Assembly (NCBI GenBank): GCA_039654915.1
Contig: CM077596.1
Span: 58,092,501-58,156,500 of the forward strand
Length of the DNA stretch: 64,000 nt
Direction of reading: 5' to 3'
Source: Aquilaria yunnanensis
Lineage: Eukaryota; Streptophyta; Magnoliopsida; Malvales; Thymelaeaceae
Made by a program: the position numbers and the translations under genes. The notes beneath the pieces were generated by a model, which did no database searches, had not been told where the DNA came from, and saw only the letters and a list, made by a program, of their open reading frames with translations. Below, piece by piece: positions 34,477 through 46,300 of the stretch. Numbering within the stretch: the first letter of the stretch is position 1; every line of letters begins with the position of its first letter.

Positions 34477-37400
34477 CCTTTGGGTGGGTTAGAATAGAGT
34501 TGCTTCATGTTTGGTTCTTGAGTGTTGGAAACATTTTATTTTGTTGAAGATCCAAGATGAGAATGAGAAGTTTTAGGCTATTAGTCTTATGTATAGTAGC
34601 CCCATAGTGCATCGTAGAAAGGCCGAAAAAAGGAATCATTGTTGCCACACTTCTCACTCCCACTCTTACATATTGGTAATTTTATTCAAGTACAACACTT
34701 GAATGAAAAGGTAGGAAATAATGCATATAATTTTTGGGGGTTAAATCTTTGAAACTTGTTTATTTCAAATTTAGCTATTGTCTTCATCTAGTGCCATGGT
34801 CCGAAATTTACATGGACCAGTGTTCATCAAGGTGATAAAGCCATTTTTTGAAATCATAGATAAAGTTTTTGTTTCTCCAGAGTGGTTACATCTATATTCA
34901 AATGTTTCTTTGCATAATTTGGCTATTCAGGTAACAAATCATGCCCCCATCCTTTTTACTACAAATCTTAGTAAGAAGTTTTATTATCATCCTCATCATT
35001 TTGAGTCTTTCTGGTTTCGGTACCTTTATCGTAAGTAGATTCTTTATTATTCTTAGAATTAAGTTATCCCAGGTTCCTTCATATTTTAAATTTTATCTAA
35101 GTGTAGATCAGCTATGGCTTCAATATGTACTTGGAACAAATCGAAAGTTCTAAGAATTCCCGTTTAGATTGCTAACCTTGAATATGATTTGGAGATTCTT
35201 CAATCTACCTTTGATCCTATTGTAGTAGTAGCTAACATTGATCAGAAGAGGTCAAAGTTGAGGGGCCTTCTTGCAGATCAGGAAAAGTTGTGGACCTAAA
35301 AGTCCAATATTAATTGGTTGGCCCTTGTGGACTCTAATACTAATTTTTTTTATACGGTTACCAAACAAAGGAGAAGTGGTAATAAAATATGTGCTCTTAA
35401 GGGTACTTCTCGAGGTGTTTGGATTATTGATCAGGATCAACTCAGGGATTACATTTTTAATCATTTTTTCATCTAGCTTTACAAACCACGATGATCCAGA
35501 CTCAAATTTACAGATGTAGTTCTATAGCCATATTAATAATTGGTTAACTTCTAGTTAGCAGTAGTTTTTTCATGAAACATTTTTTTGATGTAGAAATAAG
35601 GCAGGCCCTGTTCCAACTTGGAAGTTTTAAGGCCCCCGGACTAAATAGGATTTAGCTTATTGTTTTTAAAAAGTATTGGTCATTCATGAGGTAATCCATC
35701 ATTAATGTAATTAAATCATGCATTCAGGGGTGTTTCCTTTTTAAGGAGATGAATAAAACCTACATAACTTTATAATTGTCTAATTAGCCTATGTAATACA
35801 ATCTACAAAGTGATGTCCAAGCTACTGGTTAACCATTTAAAGCCTCTCATGAATGGTTTAATTTCAGACTTTCAGAATACTTTTATTCTAGGTAGGTTTA
35901 TATAAGACAACATCATAATTGCCTAAAAGATGTTTCAAGCCATTAAGTTCACAAGTCGATTGAATGGGCCTAGAGGTTATAAAGTGGCATTAAAATTAGG
36001 CATGAGAAAGGCGTATGATAATCTACATTGGAGTTTTATTACAGTGTTCTTTTAAGAAATGAATTTCCTTAAACACCAGGTTAACCTCATCATGCAGTAC
36101 ATTAGTATAGTTTTTTTACTAAGTCTCGATTAACGGTAGTCCCATAAACTGGTTCAAGCCAAATTGAGATATTAGGCAAGGTGATCTTTTATCTCCATAT
36201 CTATTCATTCGTTACAGTACGGCATTCTCTTACTTCTTGTCGCATTAGTAGACTAGTGGTCTTATTCTAGGTGTTAAGCTAAGCATAATAGATCACATGC
36301 TTTAAAATGTGCCCTAAACCAACCAAAAAGCAGCCAGCCAAGAAATCAACTTTAAAAAATTAGAATGGTGGTTCAATAAGAATATTCCCTTAAGATTCAT
36401 TCACATTTTTTTTAGAAAAATTCTCCCATTCACAATCAGTGACTCGGTATCAAAGTATCTTGGTATCCCATTTGATTGTGACTTTTCAAAGATGACCTCT
36501 ATTAAGTTCTTGATGAAAAAGTAAAATCTAAACTATCTACTTGGCAAGGAAAATTATTGAATCTAACAGGCCGTTTAATGTTGATTCAAGCTTATCTCTC
36601 TTCCCTCCCAGTTTATGTCATGTCCCTATTTCATGGCCTAGTCATTATGAGTGATAGAATTACAAAGTCAATGATTTAGTTCTAGTGGAAAGGGGGAGAA
36701 TAAGGGAATGAAACCCATTTTTGGAGTCAATTTCAATTAACTTTGACCAAAAGGTGCAGGTGGTCTAAGAATCAGGGATCTTTGACAATTTAATCAGGCC
36801 TTGCTGTTTAAAACTTTCTAGAGAATTATGCAAAAGAATCCTAAGTATGGTAGAGATGGTTTTCTATGGAAGGCTGATCTTGGCAGTAATCCTATCTCAA
36901 TTTAGAAAATTTGGTTTTTAGGAGACAACTTCTAGAGCCACATTTGTGCTGAACCATTGGGGATGAAAAATCTATAGATTCTCAGCATGATTATTGGCTC
37001 CTAGGATTCCCTCATGCTAAACTTTATAAGTATATGTGTAGCATCACAGGGAATCTACAGCCAAAGAGTGTTGGCAATCTACTCCACCCAAATTATAATG
37101 AGTGGAATGCTTCAATACTTCATTCCCTTTTCTCGGAGGATATTGCTTAAATCAATATTCTTAGTGTTCGAATGAGTGTTTCAAGTGAGGATTGACCAGT
37201 TTGGGAAAGGGCAAATAATGGAGTTTACACAACAAATAAAGGTTATGTTGCCTGCCAACTTAGTAGGATATCACATGTTGGTGAGATCTTCCCCAATCGG
37301 TCACTGCTTAAATGTCTTAAACAAGTGTAGGCTGCGTACATTCCCCCCAAGTTTAAAACATTCATCTAGAAGTGTTGTTTGAAGGCCATCTTTACTAAGC

Positions 37401-38340
37401 TAGAATTGTTTAGGAGGAACATGTTACCTACGTCAGTTTGCCAGGGATATAGAGAAGAAGAGGAAGACTTATCCATCTATTTTTTAGATGCAAGGACTCT
37501 GAGTTAGTCTAGGGCTAGTGTTCTAATATCTATATGCCTAACCAAAGGATGTCTTTTGGTTCATGGTGTCAGGATATATGGTCTCGATTTTCAAAAAGTC
37601 AGCAAAGAAATTGGATTTGATCTTGGCAATCCTATGGAGCATTTGGCTAGGCTGTAATTTTCTAGCTTTCTCAGGGGAGTCTAGTATGCCAAATTAGATC
37701 ATTATTGCTAGGGACAATCTTTAAAATGATTTTCTAGTAGCCAAAGCTTATAAATCTTGTTTACAGAAGATTCATCAACCATCCTCTCTGCCGAATACTA
37801 AGACATGAGGTAATTGTGCCTCCTAGGAAAACCCATCCATTTTTATGATTGATGGCGCTTGATGTAGCAAATTGGGGAATGGTGCTTTGGCTTGGACCTG
37901 TACGCCCTCTGATGGGGAATTGTTGAAGTATTAAGAGTTTTTAGGCTGATGTCTGTCTGCTGTCCTCACCGAGCTCTAAGCAATCTTGGTTACTATGAGA
38001 TTTGTAGTTAGAAACAATATTTTGTATTGTAAAATCTTAACGGATGTTTACATGAGTTCCTTCACGTTACTAACTACTCAACAATTCAGCTAAAAGTTAG
38101 CGCTATCATCAAAAGCATTTGAGATCTCGCTTAATCTTTCTAGCAATTATTTTTAATCAAAGTCCAGCGGCGCTCTATTGAGGTGATGCACACTTTGGCA
38201 ACCTCCTGTTTAATTGTTTACTTTCTCCCTCTTTTTATTAGTTATATTCATTTAATTCCCAGAGTAAAAAAAAAAGAGAAAAAAGATTTGTCTGTAATGT
38301 ATAATAACTACAACTAAACACTAAACACAACTGGTGAGCT

Positions 38341-38553
38341 CGGAAAAGACAAATCAGAGGCTGCTTTGCTTTGTTCAAAATTCCAAATCCCCATAGCGCA
38401 AATTGCACCAGAAAATTTTTCCGTTATAGGTTAGAAGTTAGAGCGAGTCACCTAACATCTGACTTTGCCTCCTTCCTCCCGCTTTCTTCTGAAACGCCAT
38501 TCCCGGGTTTCCTGGCTACTTTCCCGGTTGAGTATCACCTCCTACTGTTATCG
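38341..38553 (+). promoter_or_regulatory. Presumed 5' UTR exon of the VRN2 gene
   Basis: A GC-richer stretch with no ATG ends at a strong donor, TCG|GTAAGAAG, with intron start 38554. The best acceptor is the CCCAG ending at 38972, preceded by a T-rich tract, which gives a 419-bp 5' UTR intron. The 5' end is a guess from base composition, and no clear TATA box was seen. With this splice, the mature leader contains a two-codon uORF (38987-38995) before the main ATG at 39015. Confidence 0.55.
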
Positions 38554-39014
38554 GTAAGAAGATTGTGTTCGTATTTCTTTGCTTGCTCTCGCTTCTGATA
38601 AATGTCGTCCATGGCTTTGAATTTGTTCAGTTTTCGAACTCTGGCTCAATTTATCCTTCAATCGATTCCAGTTTCTTGTTTCCGTAGATTGTTAGCTAAT
38701 CTGGGTGTCTAGCTCAAGTTTGTTTAAATTGCTGCTGAATTATATTGTTCATGGTCGAAATTTGTAGTTGGGCAACATTGTTTTTATTCTAGGTTTTCTT
38801 CCCCTCCTCAAATTGATGTTTCTTTGTTATTTCCTCTGGAGTCTGAGTGATAAAACTCAAAATTCGTTTGCCCTTTCATTGAATCGTGAGTTGCTACATG
38901 ATGGGCAGAGCAAGCATGCGCGGGGACTAGATTGTGGAAACTAGTTTTGATGTTTTTTTGATCATGTCCCAGAATTTCAGCTGCCGATGCGGTGACCATT
39001 CAGTTGCCAGTAAG

Positions 39015-42000
39015 ATGTGCCATCAGAACCTCTGTTCACATTCTACGCCAGAAGAGGCAGTTACCGCTGAGGAGAATCTTTTGATATACTGCAAGCCTGT
39101 CGAGTTATACAACATTCTTCACCATCGTGCCGTATACAATGTAGTTTTATACAACTTCTCTAGCATATATCTTTCTTTTATTTGCCTAAATTTTACAGCT
39201 CTTTGTACATGTCCTCAACTCTAGCAGCTGTAATTGATTGTCTTTCATGTCTCGAAGTTGTCTGCTTTTTGCAATTTCAAGTTTATCATCAATGTAATTC
39301 CTCTTTTGAAAAGTGAGCATCATGCTTTTAATTAATTCTACAAGATAGCTAACTGCTGGTAGATGTTTTCATGTCATAATCTGAATCTTTCATTTTTATA
39401 TTATGAAATAGAAATAATGCTCATATCTAATTACTAAGGTCCCCATTTATGGATATTGGAACTCTGTTAGTAGCATCTTACTGACTTACATACTTGGCGT
39501 GCATTGCTGACAATTGCATCACCTGTTCATTTTTTTAATCTTACATGGTAAAGTTAAGGGACCTCTTATGATTTATTTAAATGGTGGTTGGCCATCTCCA
39601 CTTGGTTTTGAGTTGGATGTTTTAGCGTGGCATCAAAGCTTAGGATTGTTATTGTTACTTTGTTTGTTGTTAGATTGTGGTCCATGTAATGAACTTCTGT
39701 TGCAGCATCAGACTCCTTATAAAAGGGACATTTTAAGTGGTTACCCCTCATTTGTTATATTAAGAGGACTTCTTTGTGGTTTTGTACTGTGGTCTTGTCT
39801 TCCCATCATTGCCAGCTAATTTTGGATCAGATACTTCAATGGTACCCAACGTTGCATCAATCTCTGAGGAGGCTGTTTGATTGAGCATCTTATAGTCCAC
39901 TTCTTGCTTTTTTGCAGCCCACATTTCTTAGAAGATGTTTGAAATACAAAATGGAAGCAAAGCGTAAGCGAAGGTATATGTACCCCTTCTTCCATGCATT
40001 ACAGTGCAGTTAGAAGCAAAAAGCAAGCTATTTTCTCCTATCTTTTTTCCTCATTTTATGTATGCCCCTTTTCCTCCTTTTCTGTTGAAAAATTTAAACT
40101 TCTGTAACTGCTAAAGTTTTTTGGTGTTGAAACAAAAATGTTAGGATCGAATCCCAACTTCACCAGGTTGGGGAAGCTTAAGATAGGAGGGATACTGCCC
40201 ATTATGTAGCCCAACTGGGCCATTATATTAAAATGAATTGTTTTACGTTTACTGCCACATACAACAACCTTCTTCCTTATCAAGGCTAAGGAACAAGTAT
40301 AGGGATATGCATGTGGCAAATCTGAGGAATTTGTGTATTTTGACAATAGATAGCTTCAAGTTTTCCTATTATGGTGTTGACTCTTGTTCAACCAGCTGTT
40401 TTTTACTTTGGAAGTTGCATTCAAATGTAACCTCTGTTTCAGATCAGTTCTTAAAATGAAACGGAAAATAAACTTATGTCTTGTTGCCTTAGAAAGAATT
40501 AAATTTGGCATCTGTTAAAATTGTAGAGAAACATAATGTGAGCTTTCCCTTTTGAGTTTGGCACTGAAGAATAAGATAGGTCCCATTTATTGCATGATGA
40601 CTTTAACGGAGCATTCTGAGAAGTTCCTCTAGTTGGAAGACATCATTTTTTGGCTGCTAAGTTTGGTAAATTCATCTCAACAAAAAAGCTAGTTGGGTTA
40701 CAAAACAAGCATTTTACAAAATAAACAAATTCTATTTTACATTGTGAAAGAGCAGCTGTTCTCTTGCAGCATTTGAGGCCATTGGTCTCCAGAGTATGGT
40801 TCATTCAAAATATTATATAACATTCCTCTTATCCAAAATTCACTGGATGCTATAACTCATCTGTTTTCCTCTCTTTTTGCTGATATAACAATTTCCATGT
40901 TTCAATTTAAAGGATTCTACTCCTAATGTTGTGAATAAACCTGCAGCACTTGCGTTCTTGTAGCCTTGGCTATAGTACAAGAATAAGCATAATTCAATGG
41001 TCCTAAAAAAGATGGTCCTTGAAAAGCACTTAAACTTCTTCCCTAGTTTCCTTCTGAAGGGATTTTGTACGTCCTACTTTTTTCATAAATTTTCTTTTGT
41101 TATTCTTGCTACATGAATTTGTCTTTTTCTTTATGTCATGAAACATACCTAGCTGATATATGTTGCATGTATTCCTCTAGGTTACTGCCTGGAACAGTTA
41201 TTTTCAATTATAGGGACTACAGCAACGTGTTCCAAAAGACAGAAGGTAACTCTGATTTCTTTACTTTATGGTTTTACATATGAGATGAGATTTTGTTTGG
41301 GTAATTTTTTGCATTGTTCTTTGTTCACCATGCATCTAATATTATATTGCCACCAATATGCAGTAACTGAAGACTTCTCTTGTCCATTTTGCCTGATGCA
41401 GTGTGCAAGTTTTAAGGTGGATATCCAACTGAGCTTGCTGTTTTATTTGCAGTTTGATTACATGTTTCTAAATATAACAGAGAAACTGACCAGTGAAGGA
41501 AAAGAAGTTGTGTTAATGGTACTGTCTGAACAAATTGCACTCTGTTGTTATTGGACCAGTTATCTGTGCTCTGTTTTGTTTTTTTCTTTTTCTCAGTGAG
41601 CCCTAAATATTTCATGGAAGAACTGGACCTCTCTCTCTCTCCCTTAGTAGAAGTTTATATAGATGGACACTTCCTTTTTCTGACATAAAAGAGGCCCTTA
41701 TCAGGCTTTTTCCTTTCCATTTCTATTTTTATCTTCCCTTCCAAATTCTTATTGCTTGGTGTTTTTATATACTTAAGCTTTAATAATCATGCCCTTTGAT
41801 TCCAGTAAAAAAAATCGTAACACATCCTGGGATTAGTTTTAAATGTTTTTTCTAATTTATTCTTGGAATGCCAAAATGGCCAATAGGTTTTCTAGTTTGT
41901 AAAATGGCCTCTCATAAATGATTGATTTATTGTATCTTCCTGTTTGAGTTATAGTATAAGTTGTTAGGTATGACTAGTATATGGTTGGTGAATTATAATT

Positions 42001-43291
42001 TGTACCTTACTCATATAATCTTGAATCTTCTGTCTAAAGGGTATGCGGTATCATCTACGGTCATCACATGACTTATTCGACTTTGACTTCTGGGTATGAA
42101 TTTGAACATGCAATTTTCTATAGCTTTTTGTTGCCGCACATAATATCTAATATATTACATTTATAGTGTAGGTGTCTGAAGAGTTTCAGGCAGTGAACGT
42201 CTCTGTTAAAATTGATTCATTGAGATCCGAGGTCAGAAGACTCAGAACTCAATATCATCCTAGAAGTTCTGTTTCCTTTTATTTGTGAGGTTCTTGATAT
42301 AGGGAGAGCAGAATGTGCATAAAAAATAATCTTTGCTATAAATGATTTCGTCCTTTATCTCCTTATCAGATTGATGGCATTTCACTTGAGTTTTTTAGTT
42401 GTTAGAGTTTTAGCTTATTTTCATTTTAAAATTCACAATTTTAGGCCTTCGCTTTTCCTAGTTCATTTTATGTTAGTTACAATTAAAGCTTGCTTCACTG
42501 GAGCAGTGACTTAGTGTCCTTTGTGCTTAGATGCATCTTTGTCATCATCATACTGCACCTTAATCCCAACTTGGGATTGGCGGCTTGAAATCCATAGTGT
42601 TTATTAACTGTTTATAGTTATTTAACACTACAAGGTCATGCCAAGTTCATAGTGGCAAAGTTTTACATCGGGTGCCCTTCCTGTTGCAACCCCTTGTAGA
42701 ACCCTCCTACAAGGGAATGCCTAGATGCATCTTGCATGCATCTTCAAGCAAATCTTCATCTCTAAAAGCAGCTAAAATAAAGAGAATATTGCCATCACGT
42801 TCGGCACAAATGTGAACTTATAGGTTCAGGAAACAAAAGACTCCAGTAGATATGCATTTTCATTGTTCTTCTGATCTTTTGGATACTTTGTTGCTTCAGG
42901 CTATAATTAATGGAGTAGACCCACAACTGGAAACATTTTTCTTCTGGTAGGATTTATTCATCTGGATGCTTTCAGCTTCCTGTAAATATTTTATCTTTTG
43001 GTTACTGAGATACGACTGGAAACTATTGAATCACAAGCTCTAGGCAACGAAGAAAAAGGCTTAAGCAACCTGTGCAGAATGAGAAGAATGTCAACATACA
43101 ATTCTTGGAGTTGGACTCCCCAGTGACAGGTGGGGAGTGCAGACAATATGGATATCTGGAGAAGGATCCTGGTGCATTTTTTTTCCTGTGATCAAATTTT
43201 TATAGCCTGCTTATTCTTCTAATCATCTGTATCTCAAAAGGGACAGATAACACTGCATTTTAGATAAGGTTGTGGTTAACAAACAAACCAC

Positions 43292-43334
<43 letters not shown>

Positions 43335-46300
43335 AAGGAAGAAACTAAGAAACTAGTGGGTTATGGTTGAGTTTTTAAAGAGATGCAGGATGAATTTCTC
43401 CCCTTTAGCCCTACTGAAATTGAAAATAAAATGCTGTATTTGGATTTCTAAATTCTGTACAGGTGACAGTGCTTTGAACTCCTCTGCAAATGACAAAGAT
43501 TTAAGTGGAAAGAATGGAGCAGAAAATTGTAACTCTGACTGCCGAACCAGAACAGACATTATTTCTCAACTTGCAACCAGTGGCACTGTTGCTGGTGCTT
43601 CAATTGCAATGGCTCAGTCTCCCATGGATCCTGATTGTGGCAAATCATCTTGTGGAAATGATTTAGCATGTCCACCAGCAAAACAAAGGAAGTTATCTGC
43701 AGATCGATCTGAACCTAAACAGTATATCAACAATACCTTTACTTCTGTTCATTCAATCCCTCCGGCTTTTATTTAGGACTTCTACAGCATGATTTCCTTG
43801 CTATCAAGGACTTTTGTGTTGGGGAAGTTCTGGTTCATTGTTTCCTCTTTATTTCAAGATGCATACTTTACCTTTTTCTCCCAAATATAATATATTTGGT
43901 GACATTTTCTGAAATTTGAATTTGAGGATGCTGATTATTGATTAACACCTTTCATTTTTTTTCTCTCTAGCCGTATGCTCCTATTGAAGCGCCAGTTCTT
44001 TCATTCTCACCGAGTTCAGGTGATTAGTTTTATCTATGTGTTTCATTCCTTGTTGAATGCTTGCTGTTAGCTATCAGTCAAACAATCCATCAATCAACCA
44101 TGCCTTAATCCCAACTAGTTGGGATTGGCAGTGTTAGTCCTGCGTCTCTAATCAGCTCTGTTGGTAGCAATTCAAGTTTCATTTCTTGCTCTTAGAAGGA
44201 ATGAGCAATTCCTAAGCATTTTGTTGGTAGTGGGAAATTGTTCTTAAGAGTTGTAATTTTTTCATAACTGCTGGTGAACCAATAGGATCATGCTTGTCAT
44301 TCAATTAACATCCTTTGTTAAAAACAGAAAGCACTCGTATCACGATCCAGAAATTCCTTGTTTTAAGAAAATTGCTTTGTTATTTCTCAAGTACAGAAGC
44401 TGAACAATAGATATTATAATTCAGATGAATATCTTTTTTCACCAAATGGTTGGTCAAACAACTGCTTTCTACCTTATTCATTACAGTGGAGGATTTATAC
44501 ACCCTAATCTATTTTTGTGTTGCCCAGTTGTGGATGTTATGGTCAGATGCTTACAGTCCTTTCTCACTAAATCCTAGGAGTTCCATTGTAGTGCTAGTGC
44601 AAATCTTTAGAATTTTCTTTCATCTTTCCTGACATTAGGAATTCTAATGAAGTTTCCTGTAGGCTGTGGAGAAAGCACCATGGACTCAAACAAGGCCAAT
44701 AGGCAAGGGTCCGTGAGCCCTCTTAGTGGTACTTATTGTAGCACTAAAATGTGTCGTCCTTTACACTTGGCAAACCTACAGCTTCCAGTGGTTTCTCTGA
44801 CCACATTAAAGCAGCTTGGAAAACTTTATTACCTTTAGATGGTAGCTATCAAAATGGTTGTCGTGTATGCAATGGGATTGTATTTAATTTTGTATATGGC
44901 CCTCGTAAACTATACCAGTGGTGCCATGCCGACTGGAAAAAGTGTACCTGGCAGTTTAATATGTCCCTGTTTTTGTCCTTTCAGAAGACTGGAGTCTTCT
45001 AACTCATGCTTCTAGTTGTATGTCTGACAGAAAGGGCCTTTTCTGAAGCAAAATCTGTTGCTTTTTCTGATATCAGACATTTTTTTGTTTATGGGGCTAT
45101 ACTTTTTAAAAGCTCATTTGGTGGCTGATTGAAGCTCTGATTTTCTATTTTACATCTGTTTGATGCATATAATTCAGTTGCATAGGACTTTATACATCAT
45201 CCATTCATCTTGTTCAAGGCCTAACAAACTGTAAGGTTTTTGTGTTTTGGGGTTTTCCTCCTCTTGACATGAAACTTCAAATTTTGACCCATTGCCAGGC
45301 CCTTCTTAAGAGATCTTTTTCTTATCTTTGAATTTTTTGGTTATGTATCATTCATTAATGTCGGCAGTATTGGTGTTGAAGTTTATGGAAGATGGTTGAT
45401 CATTTATAGGTTTACTTTAACTTTTATCATTTTCTGGGTCAAATTGTTTGTTTTGCTGGTTATTTCTTAATCTCTAACTAATTTTTACATTGTTATTGAA
45501 GCCAATGTCATTAGAGCAAGTACTGTCAGATCGAGACAGTGAAGATGAAGTTGATGATGACATAGCAGATCTTGAAGATTGCAGGGTATGCTTGGTGATA
45601 ATGTCAATTTATCTTTTCTTTATATTTTTTGGTCTTGTTACTACCCCAGACCCATTAAATGTTTGCTAGACTTTCTTTATAGTCTTAAGATGTTCTGTAA
45701 TTTATAAGTTCTTCTCTACTTGACTCATTAAAAGGTTAGAAAATAATGAGTTCTGAAGGTCTTTTTCTTTCTTTCCTTTCTTTTTTGGCTTTTTTTTTCT
45801 TTTGGATTTGGGAGAGGGGTGTAGAGGGGGGGGGGGGGGGGGGTGTTTAAATTTGATGAATCTTTCAGTGATGTATTCCCACCAATTCACCATTAGAGAA
45901 CCTTTGGGAGTCCAGAATTTGATCTAAAGGAGCAAAAATAACGTGTTAGAATAACAAGAAAGAAGGCTTCTTGTTTACTTGAGAGCAAGAACGTCAGATT
46001 ATCTAATGGCTGGAAATTCTAGATGCAGTTGCACCCTCGTGCATTTTCTATAAAAGCTTTGCTGCTGCTACTTCCAATAACTGAATCAAATGAACGCTAT
46101 GTCGCAGATGCTTGATGATTTTGTGGATGTCAGCAAGGATGAAAAGCAGCTTATGCATCTTTGGAATTCCTTTGTCAGAAAGCAGAGGTGGTTACTTTAT
46201 TCCATTTCGAAACCCTTGTTTTCTTTCCTGCAATTTATCGGCACATACTCAGATAAGTGAAGTAGTTACAGCTTTTGGGTCCCCTGTCCTTACTCTTGGT

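Larger units (their letters stand above)
31320..38288 (+). pseudogene. LINE (non-LTR) retrotransposon ORF2, decayed, split by a solo LTR
   Basis: Domains appear in normal LINE order on the plus strand. The endonuclease start is at about 31322-31480 (VQNIKGLLHSHHPDILFLIE). The insertion at 31528-34476 follows. The endonuclease C-terminus and linker lie at 34480-35040 and an NWLALVDSNT-type linker near 35310. Reverse transcriptase spans about 35630-36300, with KAPGLNR, LISLCNTIYKVMSKLLVNHL, FILGRFI and IRQGDLLSPYLFI. A zinc-knuckle-like region is near 37390-37500 and an RNase H-like tail at about 37840-38200. An A-rich tail at 38263-38288 may be its 3' end. Stops and frameshifts are spread throughout. 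It has the second-longest span in the window, after the VRN2 gene, and stops about 50 bp before the presumed VRN2 transcript. Confidence 0.82.

Noticed and set aside
38934..38963. N-terminal extension of the VRN2 reading frame beginning at GTG 38934
   Set aside because: The codon is GTG, not ATG, and the stretch lies in the presumed 5' UTR intron.
40110..40235. SINE or tRNA-like GGATCGAATCCC box in VRN2 intron 2
   Set aside because: A matching A box at the right distance and SINE ends were not found.
44647..45002. Extra coding exon in VRN2 intron 10
   Set aside because: The open frames do not match the VRN2/EMF2 family, and the flanking exons already join in phase across a conserved VEFS-box boundary (VQ|PMSLEQV).
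45702..45893. Lysine/proline-rich minus-strand open frame
   Set aside because: It is the translation of a homopurine/homopyrimidine tract and the (G)18 run.
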